A DNA stretch of 8,900 nt, taken from Acidobacteriota bacterium (GTDB lineage Bacteria; Acidobacteriota; Terriglobia; Terriglobales; Acidobacteriaceae). Below the pieces are notes generated by a model. The model had not been told where the DNA came from. It saw only the letters and a program-made list of their open reading frames with translations, and searched no databases. Location of the stretch: positions 1-8,900 of the forward strand of contig JAJXXG010000579.1 in the NCBI GenBank assembly GCA_021781255.1, in the 5' to 3' direction. This document shows positions 1 to 5,950 of this stretch, piece after piece. Made by a program: the position numbers and the translations under genes. The first letter of the stretch is position 1, and each line of letters starts with the position of its first letter.

Positions 1-435
1 CCGCACCAGCTTCACCGTCGCTTCCATCGTTCCGCCCGTGGCCAGCAGGTCGTCCACCAGCACCACGCGCTGTCCCGGCGCAATTGCGTCCTTGTGAATC
101 TCCAGCATGTCTGAGCCGTATTCGAGATCATAGGTCACGCGCGCAACGGGAGCCGGCAACTTCTTCGGCTTGCGCACCGGCACAAAGCCCGCGTTCAGCC
201 GGTAGGCCAGTGCCGGACCAAAGATGAATCCACGCGCCTCAATGCCCAGCACCAGATCCACCTTCCGCTCAATGTAGTGGGCCGCCAGCGCGTCAATCAG
301 TTGCGCAAAGCCGGTCCGGTCCTTCAGCAGCGTCGTGATGTCATAGAACAGAATCCCCGGTTTGGGAAAATCCGGCACCGTGCGCACCAGCGCCTTCAGC
401 GCATCCACATTGATCTCTTTCCGTCCTTCGGCCAT
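1..435 (-). CDS. apt: Adenine phosphoribosyltransferase, C-terminus beyond the window
   Basis: The enzyme salvages adenine, joining it to PRPP to give AMP and pyrophosphate in the cytoplasm. The minus strand reads 145 codons without a stop from ATG at 435 to the left edge; the family is usually about 170-180 residues, so roughly the last 30 are missing. Seen: the N-terminal [14 protein letters not shown] block (residues 21-34), [10 protein letters not shown] (64-73), [10 protein letters not shown] (85-94), [17 protein letters not shown] (102-118), and the PRPP-binding loop [13 protein letters not shown] (124-136) with its paired Asp. All are characteristic of APT rather than other type I phosphoribosyltransferases. 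The start is supported by AAGGAG at 447-452, 11 bases upstream. The acylphosphatase gene lies 146 bases upstream on the same strand, with a candidate promoter in the gap, so apt is probably transcribed at least partly on its own. Confidence 0.95.
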   Translation of the reverse strand, partial: MAEGRKEINVDALKALVRTVPDFPKPGILFYDITTLLKDRTGFAQLIDALAAHYIERKVDLVLGIEARGFIFGPALAYRLNAGFVPVRKPKKLPAPVARVTYDLEYGSDMLEIHKDAIAPGQRVVLVDDLLATGGTMEATVKLVR

Positions 436-446
436 GCCTCGGCTCG

Positions 447-452
447 CTCCTT
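447..452 (-). promoter_or_regulatory. Ribosome binding site of apt
   Basis: On the minus strand this reads AAGGAG, a near-consensus Shine-Dalgarno, with 11 bases to the ATG at 435. It fixes the apt start, which agrees with the N-terminus expected for the family. Confidence 0.6.
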
Positions 453-530
453 CGTCTAGTCACTCGATTGTTTCGGAATTCCGTCCAGCGGGAAGGGAAC
501 CGGTAAACCGGCCACGCCACCACCTCTGCG

Positions 531-536
531 ATTATA
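531..536 (-). promoter_or_regulatory. Candidate -10 box of apt
   Basis: The minus strand carries a perfect TATAAT in the gap between the acylphosphatase stop and apt, which would give an untranslated leader of about 90 bases. No good -35 is seen at 16-18 bases. The box lies within a small inverted repeat (CCTCT at 523-527 and AGAGG at 536-540), which could instead be a weak terminator-like stem. The call rests mainly on the -10 match and its position. Confidence 0.4.
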
Positions 537-581
537 GAGGCCCGTCCCTTCGCATATCCGCACGCCGCCAGCTGGCTGCGT

Positions 582-863
582 TCACCACGCCCCTTCAATC
601 CTGAATGCCTCCAGCTCTTCGCCTTCCTTCTCATCCAGGTGATGCTCAATCACGCGGTCCACGCGGCTTCCTCTCGGCCCCTTGCGTAGGCTCTGCCGCA
701 GCTCATCAAGGTCCTCGGCCGTGCCCGTCGCCACTACTTCCACGTCGCCGTCCTCGGTGTTGCGCACCCAGCCGCGCAACTCCAGCTCCCGCGCCTCCCG
801 ATGCACAAACCAACGGAAGCCCACGCCCTGCACTCGTCCCTGAATTTGGAAATGAAGCACCAT
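582..863 (-). CDS. acyP: Acylphosphatase
   Basis: Small cytoplasmic enzyme that hydrolyses acyl phosphates such as acetyl phosphate or 1,3-bisphosphoglycerate; its physiological role in bacteria is not firmly known. The 93-residue product has the family's usual length. It shows the phosphate-binding signature GRVQGVGFRWFV near the N-terminus, which carries the catalytic Arg, and the second signature GWVRNTEDGDVEV, which carries the catalytic Asn. It ends in EAFRIEGAW. I chose ATG at 863 because MVLHFQIQGRVQG matches family N-termini; an in-frame TTG at 878 would add five residues (MGGKT). Neither start has a convincing Shine-Dalgarno. The gene is divergent from trpG, with about 70 bases between start codons, and lies upstream of apt on the same strand. 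Confidence 0.93.
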   Translation of the reverse strand: MVLHFQIQGRVQGVGFRWFVHREARELELRGWVRNTEDGDVEVVATGTAEDLDELRQSLRKGPRGSRVDRVIEHHLDEKEGEELEAFRIEGAW

Positions 864-921
864 TGTTTTGCCGCCCAAGCCAGTCTTTCAAATGCCGCCC
901 GTCCGCGCAACCGCCTCGCGC

Positions 922-929
922 TACACTGG
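922..929 (+). promoter_or_regulatory. Candidate leaderless promoter element of trpG (TACACTGG)
   Basis: TACACT matches the TANNNT form of a -10 box, and 7 bases separate it from the A of the trpG ATG at 935, so transcription would begin at or next to the start codon. There is no Shine-Dalgarno before this ATG, which fits a leaderless mRNA. The same octamer at the same distance precedes trpE (4228-4235), and both copies have GCAA exactly 11 bases upstream (907-910 here). No standard -35 is evident. That this is a promoter is inferred from spacing and recurrence. Confidence 0.5.
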
Positions 930-934
930 TCTAA

Positions 935-1510
935 ATGGTCTTTGTCCTCGACAACTACGACTCATTCACCTACAACCTCGTCCAGTACCTTGGCGAGCTA
1001 GGTGCCGAAGTCGTCGTGCGCCGCAATGACGAGCTCACCGTCGAGGAGGTCGAAGCTCTCAAGCCTGAGCGCATTCTGCTATCGCCCGGCCCCTGCACGC
1101 CTGCCGACGCAGGCATCCTCGTTCCGCTCATCCGCCACATGGCGGGCAAAGTGCCCATTCTTGGCGTCTGCCTAGGCCATCAGGCCATCGGTGAAGCCTT
1201 CGGTGGCAAAGTCATCCGCGCCGCTCACCTGATGCATGGCAAAACCAGTCCCGTGGAGCACGACGGCAAAGGCGTCTTCGCCGGCCTGCCCTCGCCGCTC
1301 ACCTGCACGCGGTACCACTCGCTCATCGTCGCCGAGGACTCGCTTCCCCTCGAGCTCGAAATCACCGCGCGCACGCCCGAAAATGGCTCCGGATCTGTGA
1401 TTATGGGCCTGCGCCATCGCACCCTGCCCATCGAAGGCGTCCAGTTCCACCCGGAAAGCGTGCTCACCGAGGGCGGCCATCAGATGATTCGCAACTTCCT
1501 CGAAATGTAG
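935..1510 (+). CDS. trpG: Anthranilate synthase component II (glutamine amidotransferase), possibly also serving aminodeoxychorismate synthase
   Basis: Class I glutamine amidotransferase subunit that hydrolyses glutamine and passes ammonia to TrpE for anthranilate synthesis in the tryptophan pathway. The 191-residue length is standard. Seen: [10 protein letters not shown] (6-15), LLSPGPCTP (48-56), the nucleophile elbow [15 protein letters not shown] with Cys79, the [11 protein letters not shown] segment (101-111), and GVQFHPES with His172 and Glu174, completing the Cys-His-Glu triad. No second PabA-type gene is in the window, so whether it also serves folate synthesis cannot be decided. Its partner trpE is about 2 kb away on the opposite strand and convergent, rather than in the usual trpEG order. 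The start ATG has no Shine-Dalgarno and probably lies at the mRNA 5' end. The next gene begins 2 bases after its TAG. Confidence 0.95.
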   Translation: MVFVLDNYDSFTYNLVQYLGELGAEVVVRRNDELTVEEVEALKPERILLSPGPCTPADAGILVPLIRHMAGKVPILGVCLGHQAIGEAFGGKVIRAAHLMHGKTSPVEHDGKGVFAGLPSPLTCTRYHSLIVAEDSLPLELEITARTPENGSGSVIMGLRHRTLPIEGVQFHPESVLTEGGHQMIRNFLEM

Positions 1511-1512
1511 CC

Positions 1513-2586
1513 ATGCCTGACGAGCCAACTTCTATCGAGCCCGGCCTTTTCAAATCCCGTCTTCACCTGCTCGCTACCGCGCTCGGCCTCATCCTCATCG
1601 TCCCGGCACAATTCCTCTCCGCGCAAAACGCTGCGTCCGCCGCCTCGCCCGCAAATCCGGCTGCCGCCTCGCCGCAACCAGCCGCATCCCCAACGCCCGC
1701 ATCCGTGCCGAACGCTTCCGCTGACCCCATCGCCATCGTTCCGCTCGCCGACGCCAAATCCGGTGCGGGCGCAACCGTCACCGGCGCGCTGGAGGTCACC
1801 TCCGGCAAGGCCATCATTGCCGCCAGCGGCACCATCACTTCCGGCACACAAGCAACGGATGTTCTTCTTCCACGTCGCGGCACCCTCCGCGTCTGCTCCG
1901 CCACCAGCGTAAAGCTCGCGGCAGACACCAGCGTCCCCGCCGGCGGCAGCCGGCCTGGCCTGCTCATGGCCCTCGACCATGGCGCCCTCGAGGCCAGCTT
2001 CGCCACTGGCCGCAACGCAGACATCCTGCTCACTCCTGACTTTCGCATCCTCATCAGCGGCCCCGGCTCGGCGGACCTCAAGGTCCGCCTCGGCGAGCAG
2101 GGCGACACATGCGTGGATAACCCGCTTGTCCGCGGCTCAGCGCCTTACGTCCTCGTCACCAGCGTTTTTGATGGCTCCGTTTATCGCGTCCAACCCGGCC
2201 AGCGCGTCATGTTCCAGCACGGCAGCACGCATGAGGTGGTCGACAATGAAAAGGAGCCCTGCGGTTGCCCCGCGCCCGTCCCAGTCGGCTCCAATGATTT
2301 TCCCTTCGCGCAATCCGCTGGCCTTGTTCCGCTTTCCAAGCCCGCGCCGGAGCCCGAGCGCCCCGCCGGCACCAAGCCTGCCGTTACCGCGCCGCTCGTT
2401 TACAAGAGCCCCACCGCTACGCCTGCTCCCGAACCGGCCGTCACCGCGCCGCCCGCACCTGTCGCACAGTCGGCGCCGGCACCAGCGCCTGCCAGACCGC
2501 ACAAGGCCAAGCCGAAGAAGCAGCACCGCGGCTTCTTCCGCAGCATCGGCCACTTCTTCCGCCGCCTCTTCGGCGCGGATTCCTGA
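1513..2586 (+). CDS. Secreted or membrane-anchored Ala/Pro-rich protein with FecR-like core, function unknown
   Basis: I do not recognise a named family. The 357-residue product has a hydrophobic export segment at about residues 18-36 (Lys14 and Arg16 before it, LSAQNA after it), so it is probably secreted or anchored in the inner membrane. Residues 38-70 are an Ala/Pro/Ser linker. Residues 75-245 form a beta-rich core: the LPRRGTLRVCSATSVKLA segment and the later FDGSVYRVQPGQRVMF segment resemble FecR-type beta repeats. Next comes PCGCP (249-253), then a Pro/Ala-rich stretch to about 330. The end is a basic aromatic tail, RGFFRSIGHFFRRLFG (339-354), that could form an amphipathic helix on a membrane. 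Cysteines are at 128, 200, 250 and 252. Its ATG follows the trpG stop by 2 bases and lacks a Shine-Dalgarno, so translation is probably coupled to trpG. It converges on trpE with 7 bases between stops. The FecR link is an inference. Confidence 0.8.
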   Translation: MPDEPTSIEPGLFKSRLHLLATALGLILIVPAQFLSAQNAASAASPANPAAASPQPAASPTPASVPNASADPIAIVPLADAKSGAGATVTGALEVTSGKAIIAASGTITSGTQATDVLLPRRGTLRVCSATSVKLAADTSVPAGGSRPGLLMALDHGALEASFATGRNADILLTPDFRILISGPGSADLKVRLGEQGDTCVDNPLVRGSAPYVLVTSVFDGSVYRVQPGQRVMFQHGSTHEVVDNEKEPCGCPAPVPVGSNDFPFAQSAGLVPLSKPAPEPERPAGTKPAVTAPLVYKSPTATPAPEPAVTAPPAPVAQSAPAPAPARPHKAKPKKQHRGFFRSIGHFFRRLFGADS

Positions 2587-2593
2587 AACGCAA

Positions 2594-4222
2594 TTATTCA
2601 GTGCGGAAAGTTGAATGAATTGGCGGCTGTTTGCTGATAACTGACGACTGTCTACTGACGACTATTCCTAACAGCTCTCTCGCCCGCTCTATCGCCCGAA
2701 TCACTGCCTGCGCCTTGTTCATTGACTCCTGGTGCTCTTTCTCGGCCACCGAATCCGCCACGATTCCCGCGCCCGCCTGCACATACCCCTTGCCGTCCTT
2801 GGCCAGCAGAGAGCGAATCGCAATGCATGAGTCGAGATTGCCGGAGAAGTCCGCGTACATCACCGCGCCGCCGTATGTTCCGCGCCGCGCCGGCTCCAGC
2901 TCCTCGATAATCTCCATCGCCCGCACCTTCGGCGCACCGCTCAGCGTGCCAGCAGGGAAGCAGGCCCGCAGCGCATCCACCGCCGTCAATCCCTTGCGCA
3001 GCTTGCCCTCAATCGAGCTCACAATGTGCATCACGTGGCTGTAGCGCTCCACAAACATCAGCCGGTCCACCTTCACCGTGCCGAACTCGCTCACCCGGCC
3101 CACGTCGTTGCGTCCCAGGTCCACCAGCATCACGTGCTCGGCGCGCTCTTTCTCGTCGGCCATCATCTCGGCCTCCAGCGCCAGGTCCTCGGCTTCGGTT
3201 GCGCCGCGCGGTTTGGTCCCTGCAATTGGCCTGTACTCCACCGTTCTGCCATGCACGCGCACCAGCAGTTCCGGCGACGAGCCTGCCAGCTCCAGCACCT
3301 CATGTGCTTGTTTCTTCCTGGCAGATTTCTTCCCCTTCACGCGCCCGCCGCCCAGTGGCCCCTCCGGCGCAAACCGCAAAAAGTACATATACGGACTCGG
3401 ATTCACCGTTCTCAGTGCGCGATAGGCCTGGAACGTGTCGATTCCCGGCTCCGTGTCGAAGCGCTGTGACAGCACCGCCTGAAAGACGTCGCCCGCGCGA
3501 ATGTACTCCTTCGTCCGTTCCACAGCCGCCAGAAAATCGCGCTTGCGCGTACGGTGCGTCACCTTCAGCTTCGCCTGGCCTTTCGGCTTCGGCAGCTTCG
3601 GCAGTGGACCGGCCAGCCGCTTCTCCAGCTTCGCCAGCCGCTTCACCGCATCCGCATAGGCCTCATCCGGCGCGGCCAGCGTCACGTCCGCCGTCACCAC
3701 CAGCCAGATCTGCTTACGCACATGGTCAAAGGCCAGTACTTCGTCAAAAAACAGCAAGCAGGCATCCGGCACGCCGAGTTCGTCCTTCGCTTGCTCCGGC
3801 AGCCGCTCAATCTGCCGCACTGCGTCGTATGCGAAAAAGCCCACCGCGCCCGCGGTGAAGGGTGGCAAACCCGGAATTCGCGCCGGCTTGTGCCCGTCCA
3901 GCGCCTCGTGCAGCACCTTGAAGATGTCGCCGTCGAGATGCGTCGTCCGCTTGCCCTCGGTGATGGCTATCTGCCGGCCGCGCGCCACTATCCGCTTGTA
4001 AGGATGCACGCCAATGAAGGTGTACCGCCCCACCTGCTCGCCATTCTCCACGCTTTCCAGCAGAAAGCACTCGCGCTCCGGCCACGCCGCGCGCAAAAAG
4101 GCCGACACTGGTGTCTCCAGGTCGGCGGTCAGCGTGCGAAACACCGGTACAAGGGTGTGTTCCCGGGCAAGTGCCAGGAAGTCCTTGCGGCTAGGCTCTG
4201 TTTTGGAGGAAGAGGCGTTCAC
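2594..4222 (-). CDS. trpE: Anthranilate synthase component I
   Basis: Catalytic subunit that converts chorismate plus ammonia (from TrpG) to anthranilate, the first committed step of tryptophan synthesis. Residue numbers are from the GTG at 4222 (542 residues). The N-terminal domain has LLESVENGEQVGRYTFIG (54-71), whose LLES element belongs to the tryptophan feedback site. The chorismate-binding domain shows GDVFQAVLSQRF, NPSPYMYFLRF (274-284), SSPELLVR, RPIAGTKPRG, DEKERAEHVMLVDLGRNDVGRV and FPAGTLSGAPKVRAMEIIEELEP. PIAGT rather than PIKGT favours TrpE over PabB. Unusual points are a Lys-rich insert at about 285-307 and a C-terminal tail from about 519 encoded by a heptanucleotide repeat. 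I chose GTG because a TACACTGG promoter-like element sits 5 bases upstream, as at trpG; ATG at 4273 would add 17 low-complexity residues and has no Shine-Dalgarno. It lies 60 bases downstream of the EAL gene. Confidence 0.93.
   Translation of the reverse strand: MNASSSKTEPSRKDFLALAREHTLVPVFRTLTADLETPVSAFLRAAWPERECFLLESVENGEQVGRYTFIGVHPYKRIVARGRQIAITEGKRTTHLDGDIFKVLHEALDGHKPARIPGLPPFTAGAVGFFAYDAVRQIERLPEQAKDELGVPDACLLFFDEVLAFDHVRKQIWLVVTADVTLAAPDEAYADAVKRLAKLEKRLAGPLPKLPKPKGQAKLKVTHRTRKRDFLAAVERTKEYIRAGDVFQAVLSQRFDTEPGIDTFQAYRALRTVNPSPYMYFLRFAPEGPLGGGRVKGKKSARKKQAHEVLELAGSSPELLVRVHGRTVEYRPIAGTKPRGATEAEDLALEAEMMADEKERAEHVMLVDLGRNDVGRVSEFGTVKVDRLMFVERYSHVMHIVSSIEGKLRKGLTAVDALRACFPAGTLSGAPKVRAMEIIEELEPARRGTYGGAVMYADFSGNLDSCIAIRSLLAKDGKGYVQAGAGIVADSVAEKEHQESMNKAQAVIRAIERARELLGIVVSRQSSVISKQPPIHSTFRTE
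2634..2668. repeat. Heptanucleotide tandem repeat in the 3' end of trpE
   Basis: Five consecutive 7-base units are visible on the plus strand: CTGATAA, CTGACGA, CTGTCTA, CTGACGA and CTATTCC. The first four begin CTG and the fifth is degenerate. On the trpE strand they encode the SRQSSVIS portion of the protein's tail, which lies beyond the normal ARELL end of the enzyme. Short heptad repeats of this kind, usually intergenic, occur dispersed in several bacterial lineages, as with the STRR repeats of cyanobacteria. Only one cluster is in this window, so its genomic copy number cannot be seen. Confidence 0.6.
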
Positions 4223-4227
4223 AGGCT

Positions 4228-4235
4228 CCAGTGTA
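4228..4235 (-). promoter_or_regulatory. Candidate leaderless promoter element of trpE (TACACTGG)
   Basis: The minus strand reads TACACTGG, with 7 bases from the end of TACACT to GTG at 4222, the same geometry as at trpG. GCAA lies 11 bases upstream, again as at trpG. The element is in the 60-base gap after the EAL gene stop, so trpE may be transcribed independently of that gene. GGAG at 4226-4229, just 3 bases before GTG, is too close to be a normal Shine-Dalgarno. The role is inferred from recurrence and spacing. Confidence 0.5.
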
Positions 4236-4282
4236 CCCGCTCCGGCTTGCCCCGTCGCCGGTGGGAGCCCCATTGTTTAGGC

Positions 4283-5479
4283 TCAGGCATGCTGTTTGGC
4301 GTAGTACTCCGCAAGCCATGCCACAAGGTTGTCCGGCGAAAGCGGCCTGCTGTAAAAATATCCCTGCACTGTGTCGCAACCCTTCTGCCGCAGCAGCTCA
4401 AACTGTGCCTGCGTCTCCACGCCTTCCGCCACCACTTCCATATTCAGCTCGTGGCCCATCTCGATAATCTTCTCCACCATCACGCGATCACTCAGGTTCG
4501 TGTCCATGTTCTGCACAAAGCTCTTGTCGATCTTCAATTCGATGGCCGGCACATTCTGCAGCTGTCGCATCATTGAATAGCCAGTGCCAAAATCGTCGAT
4601 GGAGAGCTGAATCTGCCGCATCCGCAGCCGCGTCAGCACGTCCAGCATGCGCGACATCTCGTCCACCAGCCCCGTCTCGGTAATCTCCACGGCAATGTTC
4701 GTGGCTGCAATGCCGTGCTTGTTGGCAATCTCTAGAAACACGTCAGGGAATCTCAGGTCGCGCAGAGAAGTCACTGACACATTCAGTGAAAGCCGGGGCG
4801 CTTTTCCGTCCGGTCCGGCAAAACGGTTCAACTCAGAGAGCCCTCGGTCCACTGTCAGCCAGCACAGCTTGTCCATCAGGCCCAGAGTCTCAGCGCGCGC
4901 AATAAAGCTGTTCGGCATCACCACCCCGCGCTCCGGATGATTCCACCGCGCCAACGCTTCCAGACCCACCACCTCGCCCGTGGCAAAGCTGATCTGCGGC
5001 TGGTAGTAGTTCACAATCTCGCCGCGTTCCAGCGCCTGAATCAGTTCCTCATCCGGGTAGGACACTTTTGGATATTCTTCTTCTTCCAATTCCTCCTGGC
5101 CACCTCCTGCATGGCCATCCAGCAGCGCCGTCAATGCCGTAATCGGAAACGGCTTCTGCAGGTGGCCTACTACAGTCAGCCCCAGGCTACGCGCCATCTT
5201 TTTTGCGGTCTCAATCACGCGCTTGTCTATGCCGCTCATCAGCACAATGCCTGCCCGGCACTGCTGTTGCCCCAGCAGGCGCAGCACCTCAATGCCGTCC
5301 ATATTCGGCATCACCAGGTCCAGCAGGAGAAGGCTTGTATCAGGGGTCAAAAGTTCGAGAAGTTGTCCTGCATCCCGTGCAGCCACACACCGCAGACTCA
5401 TCGCCTCCGCAGACGCGGATACGATCTTTAGAATTACCTCATCATCGTCGACGACAACAATTCTCTCTGCGGCTGTCAT
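4283..5479 (-). CDS. Response regulator with EAL domain, predicted cyclic-di-GMP phosphodiesterase
   Basis: Predicted cytoplasmic two-domain regulator (398 residues) that would break down cyclic-di-GMP when its receiver is phosphorylated. The receiver domain (about 5-122) has acidic residues Asp11/Asp12, phosphoacceptor Asp54 in LLLLDLVMPNMDG, and Lys109 in LQKPFP. An acidic linker with EELEEEE follows (about 129-136). The EAL domain (about 143-395) has GLEALARWNHP (EAL at 174-176), Asn233 in SLNVSV, VEITET (264-269), IDDFGTGYS (Asp295/Asp296), ELKIDKSFV (Lys316), VVAEGVET (Glu352, Glu355) and QGYFYSRPL. The expected metal and catalytic residues all seem present, so it should be active. No GGDEF domain is present, and no histidine kinase is in the window. 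The start has GGGAG (5485-5489) 5 bases before the ATG. The RocR/PvrR architecture is a fair comparison; orthology is not claimed. Confidence 0.93.
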   Translation of the reverse strand: MTAAERIVVVDDDEVILKIVSASAEAMSLRCVAARDAGQLLELLTPDTSLLLLDLVMPNMDGIEVLRLLGQQQCRAGIVLMSGIDKRVIETAKKMARSLGLTVVGHLQKPFPITALTALLDGHAGGGQEELEEEEYPKVSYPDEELIQALERGEIVNYYQPQISFATGEVVGLEALARWNHPERGVVMPNSFIARAETLGLMDKLCWLTVDRGLSELNRFAGPDGKAPRLSLNVSVTSLRDLRFPDVFLEIANKHGIAATNIAVEITETGLVDEMSRMLDVLTRLRMRQIQLSIDDFGTGYSMMRQLQNVPAIELKIDKSFVQNMDTNLSDRVMVEKIIEMGHELNMEVVAEGVETQAQFELLRQKGCDTVQGYFYSRPLSPDNLVAWLAEYYAKQHA

Positions 5480-5640
5480 TCTTGCTCCCGCACTTTCCAG
5501 AACCTCATGTAGTGCGCGGTATCCACTTCTGATTCAACGAGATTGATGGCTACTACCCTGTTCCATTCCAAGCCCTCAAAGTCAGAAAGAGATTACTCAT
5601 CCGGCCTTTGAATGCTAAGGCACTGTGAAGAGTTTAGCTT

Positions 5641-5669
5641 AGGGTTCGAGCCGGGAGTACCCTTTTTTT
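5641..5669 (+). terminator. Terminator-like hairpin with T-tract
   Basis: AGGGT (5641-5645) can pair with ACCCT (5659-5663), and T runs through 5663-5669. The stem is only 5 bp with a 13-base loop, so it is weak. Its orientation would stop plus-strand transcription, yet no plus-strand gene lies between it and the start of the minus-strand EAL gene at 5479. It could end a small RNA or block stray transcription towards gdhA. Confidence 0.3.
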
Positions 5670-5675
5670 CCACCA

Positions 5676-5691
5676 CTTTTGGGTTACGGGG
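5676..5691 (+). repeat. Direct repeat, copy 1
   Basis: The 16-base sequence CTTTTGGGTTACGGGG recurs at 5935-5950 with one change (C to T), 15 of 16 identical, starting 259 bases further along in the same orientation. It lies just after the terminator-like T-tract. Confidence 0.55.
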
Positions 5692-5718
5692 GTGACTTCC
5701 CAGGTCTCCCTCCAATCT

Positions 5719-5743
5719 GCCGGATGCCGTCGTCTCATCCGGC
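5719..5743. repeat. Perfect 8-bp inverted repeat
   Basis: GCCGGATG (5719-5726) and CATCCGGC (5736-5743) form a perfect stem around a 9-base loop. No T-tract follows on either strand, so a terminator is unlikely. A protein-binding site or RNA structure is possible. Confidence 0.45.
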
Positions 5744-5888
5744 TCCTCCCAGCCTTTGCCCATCCACTGCACCCGTTACCCCGGAGTGCCCATACGTGAA
5801 AAACTCGTGCTGCGCGCAACCAATCCGCTCGCTACTTGGGGACGGACCTGGCCTCTTGAGTGGGGTTCAAGCGCTGGTTCCGGTGGGC

Positions 5889-5918
5889 TTGACGGCCGTT
5901 TCCCGGCAGGCCTAGACT
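5889..5918 (+). promoter_or_regulatory. Candidate sigma-70 promoter of gdhA
   Basis: TTGACG (5889-5894) and TAGACT (5913-5918) are 18 bases apart, matching consensus at 5 of 6 and 4 of 6 positions. Transcription would start near 5925 and leave a leader of about 186 bases before the gdhA ATG. The first part of that leader can fold: GGTTTGGGCCC from 5926 pairs imperfectly with GGGGCCAACC ending at 5956, enclosing the second direct repeat. Confidence 0.5.
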
Positions 5919-5934
5919 CACAGGGGTTTGGGCC

Positions 5935-5950
5935 CTTTTGGGTTATGGGG
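5935..5950 (+). repeat. Direct repeat, copy 2
   Basis: CTTTTGGGTTATGGGG, 15 of 16 identical to 5676-5691. This copy would lie in the 5' leader of the gdhA transcript, within the imperfect hairpin near the predicted transcription start. Confidence 0.55.

Noticed and set aside
490..515. CCGG-TAAA-CCGG inverted repeat in the apt leader as a riboswitch
   Set aside because: The stem is only 4 bp with a 4-base loop and matches no purine-sensing architecture; it is not distinguishable from chance in GC-rich DNA.
1563..2108. Open frame on the minus strand inside the secreted-protein gene
   Set aside because: The product is low-complexity Ala/Ser/Arg text, while the plus frame has an export signal and ordered domain layout. 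The minus frame is a composition shadow.
3554..4576. A long open frame (340 codons) on the plus strand opposite trpE and the EAL gene
   Set aside because: It is wholly antisense to two genes with intact family motifs, its product is rich in His, Arg, Leu and Gln with no domain character, and such frames are expected opposite GC-rich genes.
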